Shown here one piece after another: positions 17,113-25,760 of a stretch of 64,000 nucleotides of DNA; position 1 is the first letter of the stretch, and each line of letters opens with the position of its first letter. The stretch comes from Rossellomorea vietnamensis (GTDB lineage: Bacteria; Bacillota; Bacilli; Bacillales; Bacillaceae_B). The stretch covers positions 3,544,001 through 3,608,000 of the forward strand of contig NZ_CP104558.1 in NCBI RefSeq assembly GCF_025398035.1, read 5' to 3'. The notes beneath the pieces were generated by a model. That model was not told the DNA's origin and searched no databases. It saw nothing but the letters and a program-made list of their open reading frames with translations. Both the position numbers and the translations under genes were made by a program.

Positions 17113-18360
17113 ATGTCAGCGATAAATGTGGCGCTTCTGGGCTTTGGAACCGTTGGTCAAGGGGTCTGTGAAGCCATTGATACTCATCAGGAGAGATTAA
17201 AAGAAGTACTCGGTAAAGAGGTGAAAATAAGAGCAATCCTCATCAAGGATCCCTCTAAGCAAAGGGAAATCGATCCATCCATCAGGATTACGACCGATTT
17301 TAAAGACATTCTCGATATACCTGACCTTCATGTAATCTTTGAAGCGATCGTAGGAGAAGAACCGACTTATACGTATGTGACACAAGCCATCGAGAAGGGG
17401 ATTCACGTCATAACGGCCAATAAAGCCATGTTCGCAAAATACGGCCCAGAGCTTCTGAAGAAAGCTTCACATAATGGGGTGTCCCTTGGTTTCGAAGCGA
17501 CCACGGCGGGAGGGATACCGGTCATCGGCACCATCCGTCAGCTCCTGAAGGTAAACGAAATCAAAAGCATTCAAGGAATATTGAATGGAACGTCCAACTT
17601 CATTTTATCCCAGATGAGGAAAAAGGGGCTTTCCTTTGAAACTGCCCTCAAGCAGGCGCAAGAGAAGGGATATGCCGAAGCGGATCCGACGAACGACATA
17701 GAAGGATATGATGCCTTTTATAAGCTTCTGATCTTAAGTCAGACCGCCTTTGGCAGGCAGCCGGACTGGAAGGATATCAGGCAGAAAGGGATCACCCACT
17801 TGACGGCTGAATGGCTGCAGGCAGCCGAGTCCTTCCGTTTGCGCTTCAAGCATGTTGGATCACTGGAACGTGACGGATTCAATCGCATCAAAGGGGGAGT
17901 GGAACCGATCCTTGTCCACGACACTCATCCCTTTTACGGGGTGGAGGATGTGGAAAACGCGATTTCACTGAAAGGGAGTCTGGTGGGGAGGGTCACACTG
18001 CTGGGTCCCGGAGCTGGTAAATATCCGACGGGAAGTGCCATGGTGGAGGATTTTCTCTCCCTGATAGAGGGGAAATACACCGTTTCTCCCGAAAAGACGG
18101 TGACGAGCGAAGATATTCAAGAAGAAAGCATGGGGCAATGGGTCTTGCGGTTCAAGGAAAAAGAGGAGTATCAAAGCTGGATCACACCGTTCACCTTAAA
18201 GGACCGCATTCAGCTTGGAGATGACCTTTACGTCTTTGTCGAAGGAAGACAAGAAGAACTGGACTATCTTCTTCAATCCCATGAACACATACAGGCTGTA
18301 TCGATTCTAGACGAAATTCCTCTTGAAAACGAAGTGAAGGAAGGATTGGCTGTTTCATGA
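17113..18360 (+). CDS. hom: homoserine dehydrogenase
   Basis: This 415-residue enzyme reduces aspartate semialdehyde to homoserine with NAD(P)H. It shows the nucleotide-binding GFGTVGQG at the N-terminus, ILNGTSNFI, and the catalytic region ADPTNDIEGYDAFYKL. The C-terminal part resembles a divergent ACT-type regulatory region. GGAGG at 17101-17105 favours the second of two adjacent ATG codons. Placement directly behind a SAM riboswitch and before an aspartokinase indicates a dedicated role in methionine supply; the genome may have another hom copy for threonine. Confidence 0.92.
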   Translation: MSAINVALLGFGTVGQGVCEAIDTHQERLKEVLGKEVKIRAILIKDPSKQREIDPSIRITTDFKDILDIPDLHVIFEAIVGEEPTYTYVTQAIEKGIHVITANKAMFAKYGPELLKKASHNGVSLGFEATTAGGIPVIGTIRQLLKVNEIKSIQGILNGTSNFILSQMRKKGLSFETALKQAQEKGYAEADPTNDIEGYDAFYKLLILSQTAFGRQPDWKDIRQKGITHLTAEWLQAAESFRLRFKHVGSLERDGFNRIKGGVEPILVHDTHPFYGVEDVENAISLKGSLVGRVTLLGPGAGKYPTGSAMVEDFLSLIEGKYTVSPEKTVTSEDIQEESMGQWVLRFKEKEEYQSWITPFTLKDRIQLGDDLYVFVEGRQEELDYLLQSHEHIQAVSILDEIPLENEVKEGLAVS

Positions 18361-18409
18361 CGCCATCATTGAAAGCAGAAAATAGATCTGATGGAAAGTA
18401 GGAGATCAC

Positions 18410-19606
18410 TTGGGTATCATTGTTCAGAAATTTGGTGGAACCTCTGTAGGTTCTACGGATCGTATGAAGAGGGTGGCCGGTCAAATCGTGAAGGAAAAGG
18501 AAAAAGGGAATGACGTCGTGGTGGTCGTATCGGCGATGGCCAATACGACGGACACCCTTGTGAAACTGGCAGGGGAACTTTCTGATTACCCCGGTAAAAG
18601 AGAGATGGATATGCTCCTCTCTACAGGGGAGCAGGTCACGATTTCCCTGCTAACGATGGCCCTTCAGCACAGAGGGATGAAGGCCGTGTCCCTGACAGGT
18701 CGGCAGGCGGGGATCCGGACCGATGACGTGTTCGGAAATGCAAAGATCACTTCCATTGATACGGGAAGGATTAAAGAAGAGTTATCCGCCGGGCGAATCG
18801 TTGTGGTGGCCGGATTTCAAGGGGTCACCGAAGAGGGGGAGCTCACCACTTTAGGCAGGGGTGGATCGGATACGTCGGCTGCTGCCCTGGCTTCAGCCCT
18901 GAAAGCGGATCGATGCGACATTTATACGGATGTGGACGGGGTGTATACCTCCGATCCGAGGGTAGTCCCCCGGGCTGCAAAAATCGATGGCCTATCCTAT
19001 ACTGACATGCTCCGGTTTGCCATGATGGGGGCCAATGTCCTCCATCCAAGAGCGATTAAACACGCCAAAGAACACGGAGTCCCTATGATCGTCCGTTCCA
19101 GTTTAAAAGAGGGGCGGGGAACCGTCATCAGCGGGAAAGTCCAAAGAAATGATAGCATCGTGGGGGTAGCCCTCCAGGAAGAAGTCTCCGTCCTTACGAT
19201 CCATGGCTGTGATGGAGGGGAATCCTTGATTCTTTATGATCTTGATTCACACCACATCGAAACAGAAAGAATCAGACACCGACAAGGGCTGGTCCTGATC
19301 ATTAAAGATCAGGATATTCACCTTGTGAAAAAAATCGTCAGGAAATATAACCAGGCTTACTCCCATTTTGACATGAGGGAAGATGTATCAAAGGTGTGTG
19401 TGATTGGAAGCATCCAGTCTTCTGGGGAAGTAAAAGAAAAGGTTACGAATGTCTTCCATGATTACCATATCGGCAAGGTGTCCGTATGGGAATCGTCAGT
19501 GGGCCTGAGCGCCATTGTCGATCGCACGGACGTTGAAAAGGCCGCAAGAATCCTTCATATGCATTTCGGATTGGATTATATCGAATCCAAAAGGGCGATT
19601 TTATAA
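18410..19606 (+). CDS. aspartokinase
   Basis: This 398-residue enzyme phosphorylates aspartate, the first step towards lysine, threonine and methionine. It has the amino-acid kinase motifs KFGGTS (about residue 7) and GRGGSDTSA (about 149), and a C-terminal regulatory region of ACT type. Translation appears to start at TTG behind AGGAG. It lies 49 bp after hom, downstream of the S-box riboswitch, so it is probably SAM-regulated. This places it apart from lysine-sensitive LysC and meso-diaminopimelate-sensitive DapG isozymes. A broken paralogue lies at 24952. Confidence 0.9.
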   Translation: MGIIVQKFGGTSVGSTDRMKRVAGQIVKEKEKGNDVVVVVSAMANTTDTLVKLAGELSDYPGKREMDMLLSTGEQVTISLLTMALQHRGMKAVSLTGRQAGIRTDDVFGNAKITSIDTGRIKEELSAGRIVVVAGFQGVTEEGELTTLGRGGSDTSAAALASALKADRCDIYTDVDGVYTSDPRVVPRAAKIDGLSYTDMLRFAMMGANVLHPRAIKHAKEHGVPMIVRSSLKEGRGTVISGKVQRNDSIVGVALQEEVSVLTIHGCDGGESLILYDLDSHHIETERIRHRQGLVLIIKDQDIHLVKKIVRKYNQAYSHFDMREDVSKVCVIGSIQSSGEVKEKVTNVFHDYHIGKVSVWESSVGLSAIVDRTDVEKAARILHMHFGLDYIESKRAIL

Positions 19607-19609
19607 AGA

Positions 19610-19640
19610 AAAGAAGTGTATGGTCCATACACTTCTTTCT
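19610..19640. terminator. bidirectional terminator after the aspartokinase gene
   Basis: AGAAGTGTATGG and its exact complement are separated by one base, flanked by A and T runs, between convergent genes. Confidence 0.88.
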
Positions 19641-20135
19641 TTATGGGGTGATGGATACAGGAGTCCCAATTGGTACGATGCCCGAGAGCTCTTCCACGTC
19701 TTTGTTATTCATCCGGATGCATCCTTTGGATACTGCATTGCCTATGGAGGCGGGGTTATTCGTCCCGTGGATCCCATAGCTTTCTTTGGATAAACTCATC
19801 CACATCGTGCCAAAGGGTCCCCCGGGGTTCGGTGCTTTATTGATGATGATGAATTCGCCGATGGGCGTTTCGAAAAGAACCCTTCCGACTGCAATGGGGT
19901 ATTCTTTCACTTGAACCCCATCTTTGAATAATCGGAGAGTCCGATTGTTGACAGACACTTGGATGCTATACGGATTCCCAGTGGTATCGGGGATTCCCGG
20001 GATGGTGATCGTCTGTCCCGGGTATAGTTGATCCGGATTGATGCCGGGATTGGCGTTCAGGATGTCAGGCAGGGGAGTCCTGAAATCCCTTGATATCTGA
20101 TTAAGAGTTTCTCCAGTCTTGACGGTGTGGATCAT
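19641..20135 (-). CDS. ykuD: LysM L,D-transpeptidase, YkuD type
   Basis: This 164-residue protein, the same length as B. subtilis YkuD, has an N-terminal LysM peptidoglycan-binding domain ([16 protein letters not shown]) and a C-terminal L,D-transpeptidase domain. The catalytic motif [20 protein letters not shown] contains the active Cys and His. It forms 3-3 crosslinks in peptidoglycan; YkuD is associated with the spore in B. subtilis. No signal peptide is obvious. AGGAGG precedes the ATG. Confidence 0.92.
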   Translation of the reverse strand: MIHTVKTGETLNQISRDFRTPLPDILNANPGINPDQLYPGQTITIPGIPDTTGNPYSIQVSVNNRTLRLFKDGVQVKEYPIAVGRVLFETPIGEFIIINKAPNPGGPFGTMWMSLSKESYGIHGTNNPASIGNAVSKGCIRMNNKDVEELSGIVPIGTPVSITP

Positions 20136-20216
20136 TGATATCAGACCTCCTCATTTCACCTTATCATTCCATTCTATGTGTCAGGGGGAAAGTGGTTCAA
20201 TGAGCTTGCGTCAAAT

Positions 20217-20246
20217 AAAGCCTGCATCCATGAAGATGCAGGCTTT
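20217..20246 (-). terminator. terminator of the coat protein gene
   Basis: A 12-bp stem AAAGCCTGCATC and its complement around a six-base loop lie directly downstream of the minus-strand gene at 20257. Confidence 0.85.
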
Positions 20247-20256
20247 AAAGGATAGA

Positions 20257-20892
20257 TCATTGAGGCAGGTTTTGCTGCGGGACAGTCGTATAGCTCTGCA
20301 GCATGAGGGTCATATCCTGCCCATTCAATTGAGGAACTTGATAATACCCGTGCTTATTTTGATAAAGGAAAATTTCATAACTCATTTCAATGAAATTCGG
20401 TACACTGTCTGCAACCACCCGGCGCAGCACGGGGTTCGTCATCTCGAGAGCCGTCATGGCAAGGAGTGTGGCCAGGGATTTCGTCTGGCCCAGCATATAA
20501 GCGGACAAGCCTTTATCGGAAAGCTCCTGGACGGATTGATTCGGCTTTTTAGGTGCACCGGCTTTGATACCGTAGGTGGTCGTATGGTTTTGGGTCATTT
20601 TGTATTGTTGTGTCGGGACGATCGGGTCCTGTCCCGTCGAGAAACTTCCTACAATGGTATTGTACATAGTCGTCACGAAGTCGGTCTGGCGCTTGACGAT
20701 ATCTTTCAATTCCGGATCCTGGATGTGTTGATCATACATTTGATATTGGTCCAGCATGCTGATGATCCCTGCGATGACTTCATGGGCATCAAATAGCTCA
20801 TGACCCCCATGGTCCTGTTGGGTGTTCATCATGTTCGGTGGCATTTGAGCGCCGGGTTGCGGCATCCCATTGGATTGACCTTGGTTATTCAT
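20257..20892 (-). CDS. spore coat protein of the CotF family
   Basis: This 211-residue protein has a Gln/Asn/Pro/Met-rich N-terminus followed by two CotF-like halves (HEVIAGIISMLDQYQMYDQHIQDPELKD and the later LSAYMLGQTKSLATLLAMTALEM region, in part). CotF-family proteins are ferritin-like in fold and assemble into the spore coat. It resembles YhcQ in size and layout. It is monocistronic with GAGGAGG upstream; mother-cell expression is inferred from the family. Confidence 0.82.
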   Translation of the reverse strand: MNNQGQSNGMPQPGAQMPPNMMNTQQDHGGHELFDAHEVIAGIISMLDQYQMYDQHIQDPELKDIVKRQTDFVTTMYNTIVGSFSTGQDPIVPTQQYKMTQNHTTTYGIKAGAPKKPNQSVQELSDKGLSAYMLGQTKSLATLLAMTALEMTNPVLRRVVADSVPNFIEMSYEIFLYQNKHGYYQVPQLNGQDMTLMLQSYTTVPQQNLPQ

Positions 20893-21028
20893 ACTTATTC
20901 CTCCTCTATTGGCTTCGATGATTAGAATAACCCTTCGAAATAAAATTATGTATGATTCTTCGTTGGCCTACTACTTCCCGGCCTGTCCGAATACAATAGG
21001 GAGAAGTCAATATGAAGGTGGTACGGAT

Positions 21029-21658
21029 ATGAGTATATTTATTAGCTATATCGTTTTAGGGTTATCCCTTTCTGCACCTATGGGACCGATCAATGCCGCC
21101 CAATTGGACAAGGGGATCCGCTTCGGTTTCTTTCACGCCTGGCTTGTTGGAGTCGGGGGGATGGTGGCGGACGGGATCTTTATGCTCGTGATTTATTTTG
21201 GACTGGCTCAATTCATTGATACACCATTCATAAAATTATGTTTATGGATCTTTGGCTTTTTTATTTTGACCTATACGGGGATTGAAAGCATACAGAAGTC
21301 GGGAACCCTCACCTCCTCTTCACCTCAATTGCAGAATGAGTCGAAAGGGAAATCGTTTCGTACGGGTTTCTTTATGGCGATTTCGAATCCGTTAAGCATT
21401 TTGTTCTGGCTTGGGATTTATGGATCGATCCTTGCACAGACGTCCAGATCGTATGAATCCTCCCAGCTTTTCTTGTATAGTTTAGGAATATTTCTGGGCA
21501 TCACCCTGTGGGATGTGACGATGGCTTTTGTCGCGACGGGGGCAAGGAAACTGGTGAGCCCCCTCATCCTGAGGATCATTTCCGTCGTATCGGGGATTGT
21601 CCTGATGGGATTTGGCATTTATTTCGGCGTAGAGGCCTGTCGCATATTGTTTGGTTAG
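21029..21658 (+). CDS. ycgF: LysE-type amino acid exporter
   Basis: This 209-residue membrane protein has six predicted helices and the LysE family signature near the N-terminus (GLSLSAPMGPINAAQL). The frame opens further upstream at 20909, but AAGGTGG is correctly placed for the ATG at 21029. In B. subtilis the similar YcgF lies next to ycgG and ycgH, and the same neighbours are found here. It probably exports an amino acid. Confidence 0.82.
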   Translation: MSIFISYIVLGLSLSAPMGPINAAQLDKGIRFGFFHAWLVGVGGMVADGIFMLVIYFGLAQFIDTPFIKLCLWIFGFFILTYTGIESIQKSGTLTSSSPQLQNESKGKSFRTGFFMAISNPLSILFWLGIYGSILAQTSRSYESSQLFLYSLGIFLGITLWDVTMAFVATGARKLVSPLILRIISVVSGIVLMGFGIYFGVEACRILFG

Positions 21659-21731
21659 ACAGATTAGACAGACACCCAATGGGCGCCCTCCTAATAGGAT
21701 AGATGAGTAATCGTTAGGAGGGATCGGCTTC

Positions 21732-22469
21732 ATGTTATATACAAAAAGCTGGATCGATCAACATATGGAAGAACTCACTCCCTGGCAGCAATCTGCTTAT
21801 CTCCACTTCTCGGAACTGATGTGTGATGAAGAGCACCCGTATCCGTGTGTACCAGGTAAACAAGGCTTTCAAACAGATACTTTGCGCTTCGGTTTTGCTG
21901 AAGATCCGAGAAAGGGTGAGGCAACGGATAAGCTGGTCTCGTTATTAAAACAATACGGTGGCATCTCAAGGGCTACAGGGAAATACGCCTCTCTTGTCGT
22001 GTTTTTTCAATCAAAAGAGATCGAGGGTTCCGTTGAATACTATCAACAGATTTTCTGGGACTTGTTGAATCGGGTACACAGGCTCGATGCCACACCTTGG
22101 CCGGATGATATCGGAAAGGATCCCCATGATCACACGTGGGAGTTTTGCTTTGACGGAGAACCCTATTTTTCCTTCTGCGCGACTCCTGCCCACCTCGTCC
22201 GAAAGAGCCGGCATTTTCCCTATTTTCTACTTGCTTTTCAGCCCCGGTGGGTATTTGACGAAATCAATTCGTCAACGGCATTCGGTCAGAAATTAAAGAA
22301 GGTCATACGAAAGCGGCTCGTTGAATTCGATGGTGTCGATCCTCATCCCAGCCTGAAATGGTACGGACAGGAAGACAACTATGAATGGAAGCAATATTAT
22401 CTCAGCGACGATGATTCTTCCATGAGTAAATGTCCCTTTTCCCATATGCATAAGAAGATCAAGAGTTAA
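21732..22469 (+). CDS. ycgG: YqcI/YcgG family protein
   Basis: This 245-residue protein belongs to the YqcI/YcgG family. It contains an FPCVPGKQG-like stretch (YPCVPGKQGFQTDTLRFGF), DHTWEFCFDGEPYFSFCATPAHLVRKSR in part, and a C-terminal KCPFSHM with conserved Cys. The biochemical role is unknown, although conserved Cys and His suggest metal or heme binding. It follows ycgF in the same direction. Confidence 0.82.
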   Translation: MLYTKSWIDQHMEELTPWQQSAYLHFSELMCDEEHPYPCVPGKQGFQTDTLRFGFAEDPRKGEATDKLVSLLKQYGGISRATGKYASLVVFFQSKEIEGSVEYYQQIFWDLLNRVHRLDATPWPDDIGKDPHDHTWEFCFDGEPYFSFCATPAHLVRKSRHFPYFLLAFQPRWVFDEINSSTAFGQKLKKVIRKRLVEFDGVDPHPSLKWYGQEDNYEWKQYYLSDDDSSMSKCPFSHMHKKIKS

Positions 22470-22493
22470 GGCATCAGGCTTTAACTCTTTTTT
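22461..22493. terminator. bidirectional terminator between ycgG and the permease gene
   Basis: AAGAGTTAA pairs with TTAACTCTT across a loop; the stem overlaps both stop codons and is followed by T runs. Confidence 0.8.
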
Positions 22494-23784
22494 CTTTTAT
22501 GAATGCAGCCACTGCAATCAAGATGATGAATCCAAGACTGACAAAAAAACCGACGCGGCTCACTTCATCAAGAAGAGTGCCGCTGATGGCAAAAAGGATG
22601 AGAAGCAGGGCAATGATGGAACGGGTCAGATCCCAGGCAGTCCGGCTCATAAGTTTGTGAAAGGAAGCCAGGATGAAAAGCCACGTATAAAGAAGCATCA
22701 GTCCTGCAGCCGTAGTGATATATTCAAAGAGTTTATCCGGAAGCAGCATGGCGACGACAATGGATAGAGCCACGACGAGAGTAGTCAGACCGAAAGCGGG
22801 CAGCGGGACTTCCATTTTTCCCTTTTTGGCGAAGATACGGGGGGCATCGCCTTCTTCGGCCAGAGCCACGAGCATCGTGGTGACAGCGTATAAAGAAGCG
22901 ACCATGGTAGAAAATCCGGCAATGATCAACACGGCATTGAATAGGTGGGGGACCCACGGAATGCTGTATTGATCGAGGGCGGTCAGGAAGGGACTTTCAT
23001 TTGGGTCGATCCTGCTTGCCGGAACCAGCTTTAAAACGAGATAGAAGGAAAGTATATAAAGGACCGTCAATATCAACAGCATAATATTCCCTGATTTCGG
23101 AGCTTCCTTGGGATCCTTCAGTTCCTTGGCCATCAGACCCATCACTTCAATACCCCCGAATCCATAGAAGGCAAAAAGAAGGGCGAGCCATAAGCCTTTT
23201 CCCTCATGCGGGAGTACTTCATTCATAGGGGATTGAAGAACCCGACCCGAAGACCCGTCCCCCAGAAAGCCGAACATGGCGGCACCGGCAATGATGATGA
23301 ACATGACGATGGCGGCGGCTTTCATCACTCCAAACACATTCTCCATTTGTTCCACTTTCCGGACTCCCATCAGGATGATGACCAACCCCAGGCAGGCAAA
23401 TCCGGCCGTGAATATCCAAAGGGGGATTTCTGGGAACCAAAATTGAGCGAAGAGGGCGAGAGCCGTTAACTGGCTCCCCATGATCAACATTTCGGCCGAC
23501 CAATACACCCATCCATTACTGAACCCTGCCCAGGAACCATAAGCTTGCTTAGCATATGTCCGGAATGAACCTTTTTCCGGGTGATGTGCCGTCAGTTTAG
23601 CGAGTGCCTGGAATACCATCCAGGTTCCGATCCCTGCAACCAAATAGGCAATGAGAACCGAGGAACCCGCTTTTTGAATCGGAATGGCAGAGCCAAGGAA
23701 ATAACCGGTTCCGATGATGCAGCCCACCCCGATGAAAGAGAGCTGCCACCATGAAAGATTTGTCTGATTCGTACATTTGCTCAT
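22474..23784 (-). CDS. ycgH: APC superfamily amino acid permease
   Basis: This 436-residue permease has about 12 transmembrane helices and the APC N-terminal pattern (FIGVGCIIGTGYFLGSAIPI). It imports an amino acid by proton symport. It is convergent with ycgG, and B. subtilis carries ycgH (an amino acid transporter) beside ycgFG, so the symbol is plausible but not proven. AGGTGAAACGAT precedes the ATG. Confidence 0.8.
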   Translation of the reverse strand: MSKCTNQTNLSWWQLSFIGVGCIIGTGYFLGSAIPIQKAGSSVLIAYLVAGIGTWMVFQALAKLTAHHPEKGSFRTYAKQAYGSWAGFSNGWVYWSAEMLIMGSQLTALALFAQFWFPEIPLWIFTAGFACLGLVIILMGVRKVEQMENVFGVMKAAAIVMFIIIAGAAMFGFLGDGSSGRVLQSPMNEVLPHEGKGLWLALLFAFYGFGGIEVMGLMAKELKDPKEAPKSGNIMLLILTVLYILSFYLVLKLVPASRIDPNESPFLTALDQYSIPWVPHLFNAVLIIAGFSTMVASLYAVTTMLVALAEEGDAPRIFAKKGKMEVPLPAFGLTTLVVALSIVVAMLLPDKLFEYITTAAGLMLLYTWLFILASFHKLMSRTAWDLTRSIIALLLILFAISGTLLDEVSRVGFFVSLGFIILIAVAAFIKEKRVKA

Positions 23785-23911
23785 ATCGTTTCACCTGACC
23801 TTTATCCTTCATAGTTTGACGTTGAACACCCTGAAATATGTGAATGGACACGGAATGATTTTTTATGAGACAGGAGAAAGTAAGGGAGAATGAAATCGAG
23901 GAGGCTGGCTG

Positions 23912-24856
23912 ATGGAAAAGATTCATCCGAATTGCTGGAACGAACATGGAGAATTGAAGACGGTCATGGTATGCTCGCCTTCATCAGTGGATGTACCGGA
24001 TCAAAGAACCGCGGATTATGTCGGCTGGGAGAAGCCGGTTAACCAGGAGAAAGCGAAGGAAAACCACGAAGAGATGAAGAGAGCCATGGAGAACGCGGGG
24101 GCAAAGGTCATTGATTACTCCGATTACCTTACAGATGAGGTCAGGGACTTGAATCAACAGCTCATCAATCGTGTGTTTGTAAGGGATCTCGCCTGTGTGT
24201 ACGGGAAAACGGTGATTCCGGGTGATGCGGGCACTACGATGAGGGCTCCCGAGTATATTCACAGTCATGAATTATTTCAAACCTGGTTTGAGGAGAAGAC
24301 GTTTTCCATTCGGGATAATAACCGTTTGAAGGCATTGGAGAACGGGGATGTATTTGTGTTGAACAAGGACACCGTTTTCATTAATACGGGTCTTAGATCC
24401 AGCATCGAAAGCATAGAAGCATTGAAGGAGAAGATCTTTCAGGCGGGGTTTTCGGAAATCGGGATCATCGACTTACCCCGGACGGGTGAAACGATGCATC
24501 TGGACATGAATTGCAATGTTGCAGGTGGAAATCTTCTCATTGCCAAAAGCTATATGAGGCTGTTCCCTGTCCGGATCGTCTCTGAAATGGGAGGACGGTA
24601 CGTGATGATGGAGGAATTCATCAAACGTCAGGGCTTCGAGGTATTATGGACGGATGACATAAAGCATACGGTCGCGGATATCAATTTTCTGAATCTGGAC
24701 CCGGAAACCCTGCTGATCAGCACGAAGGCCAATAAGAGCATTTTAAAGGATCATCCGTTTTTAAAAGGAAAGAGACTGATTGAAGTGGATGTGAATGAGC
24801 TTGAAAAAGGCGGGGGCGGGATCAGGTGCATGACGCTGCCGTTTGAGAGAGGCTGA
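23912..24856 (+). CDS. amidinotransferase/DDAH-family hydrolase
   Basis: This 314-residue protein belongs to the guanidino-modifying superfamily that includes arginine deiminase and dimethylarginine dimethylaminohydrolase. Motifs visible are FVRDLA (about 88), ENGDVFVL (about 145), HLDMN (about 194) and the catalytic Cys in GGGGIRCMTLP near the C-terminus. Substrates could be arginine or a methylated or decarboxylated arginine derivative. It is divergent from the amino acid permease, which suggests a linked uptake and breakdown role. A distant paralogue is at 52309. Confidence 0.85.
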   Translation: MEKIHPNCWNEHGELKTVMVCSPSSVDVPDQRTADYVGWEKPVNQEKAKENHEEMKRAMENAGAKVIDYSDYLTDEVRDLNQQLINRVFVRDLACVYGKTVIPGDAGTTMRAPEYIHSHELFQTWFEEKTFSIRDNNRLKALENGDVFVLNKDTVFINTGLRSSIESIEALKEKIFQAGFSEIGIIDLPRTGETMHLDMNCNVAGGNLLIAKSYMRLFPVRIVSEMGGRYVMMEEFIKRQGFEVLWTDDIKHTVADINFLNLDPETLLISTKANKSILKDHPFLKGKRLIEVDVNELEKGGGGIRCMTLPFERG

Positions 24857-24882
24857 ACAATATTAACTGAATGAAATAATAA

Positions 24883-24905
24883 ACCGGAGACTATTCTCCG
24901 GTTTT
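24883..24905 (+). terminator. terminator after the DDAH-like gene
   Basis: ACCGGAGA pairs with TCTCCGGT around a four-base loop, followed by TTT. Confidence 0.78.
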
Positions 24906-24951
24906 GTTTGTGTTTCGCTACCATTAATTCTCAATAAGAAGTGCTGAAGAT

Positions 24952-25155
24952 AATAGTACATTTGTTTAAAAATTCGGCGGGACCTCCATTGGCTCCACCG
25001 AGAGAATAAAACGAATGGCTGAAAGAATCATACAGGAGAAGAACAAGGGGCATGACGTCGTTGTTGTGGTCGCAGGTTTCCAAGTAATAACAGAGGATGG
25101 GGACAATTCGGCTTTGGGAAGAGGACGATCGGATATTACGGCTGTTTCTGAATAA
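24952..25155 (+). pseudogene. aspartokinase relic with internal deletion
   Basis: Translated in one frame, this stretch reads as a nonsense codon (TAA, where CAA/CAG is expected) followed by KFGGTSIGSTERIKRMAER, then GHDVVVVV joined directly to AGFQVITEDGDNS and ALGRGRSDITAVSE, then a stop. The two parts match residues about 7-40 and 131-153 of an aspartokinase such as the intact one at 18410, so about 95 codons are missing in frame. The rest of the gene is also gone. The deletion joins two GTTGTGGT-like sequences, so slippage is plausible. It cannot encode an active enzyme. Confidence 0.88.
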
Positions 25156-25211
25156 GTAAAGTGATCTATTTATCCTTTTTTAGCGTTAGCATAGGAAAGA
25201 GGAGTGATTGT

Positions 25212-25637
25212 ATGAAGAATCGAGTGGAGTGGTCTCTGCTTGTTGGCCGAATCATCTTAGGGATTATCATGGTGGCACATGGCATGCAAAAAATCATGGG
25301 CATGGAAAAGACGATCGGAATGTTTGATCAAATCGGGTTACCGCCTATTATGGCATATACAACGGCAATTATTGAAGCAGTTGCAGGACTTACGCTGATC
25401 ATTGGATTTTATGTTATTCCTTCAGCTATAGCCTTGGCCATAACGATGTTTGGAGCCATCATATTGGTCAAATTTAAAATGGGTCTGATTGGAGGATATG
25501 AATTTCCTTTAGCATTATTGGGTCTCTCTGTTATGCTCTCCATAGCAGGAAGTAATAAATGGTCATTAATGAACGTCATTAATAAGCAACGCGAAAAAGA
25601 GGCATCTGAAAATCCTTCTTTGTCATCGGGGAGGTAA
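25212..25637 (+). CDS. DoxX family membrane protein
   Basis: This 141-residue protein has four transmembrane helices and the DoxX pattern (GRIILGIIMVAHGMQKIMGM). Family members are linked to redox and thiol stress in several bacteria, but the reaction is unclear. The frame reaches back to a GTG at 25161, but GAGGAG at 25199-25204 fits the ATG at 25212, which is chosen. It lies just after the aspartokinase relic and has its own terminator. Confidence 0.85.
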   Translation: MKNRVEWSLLVGRIILGIIMVAHGMQKIMGMEKTIGMFDQIGLPPIMAYTTAIIEAVAGLTLIIGFYVIPSAIALAITMFGAIILVKFKMGLIGGYEFPLALLGLSVMLSIAGSNKWSLMNVINKQREKEASENPSLSSGR

Positions 25638-25646
25638 AGGAATAAG

Positions 25647-25698
25647 AAAAGGAGCGAAGAGTCGGGTGTGCCCAATTCGATTCTTCGCTCCTTTTTTT
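25647..25698 (+). terminator. terminator of the DoxX gene
   Basis: AAAAGGAGCGAAGA and its complement flank a roughly 20-base loop and are followed by a run of T. Confidence 0.82.
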
Positions 25699-25760
25699 AC
25701 ATATTGGACAAGATTCAACATCTTTTCCCAGGAAATGATGTTGAACCCTGTCGGTTATAA

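Noticed and set aside
24952-25155. Short functional regulatory-domain aspartokinase
   Set aside because: An in-frame stop near the start and loss of the central domain make a functional product implausible.
25714-25744. TTCAACATC/GATGTTGAA inverted repeat as the terminator of the diguanylate cyclase gene
   Set aside because: No T tract on the minus strand; the repeat may be chance or a weak structure.
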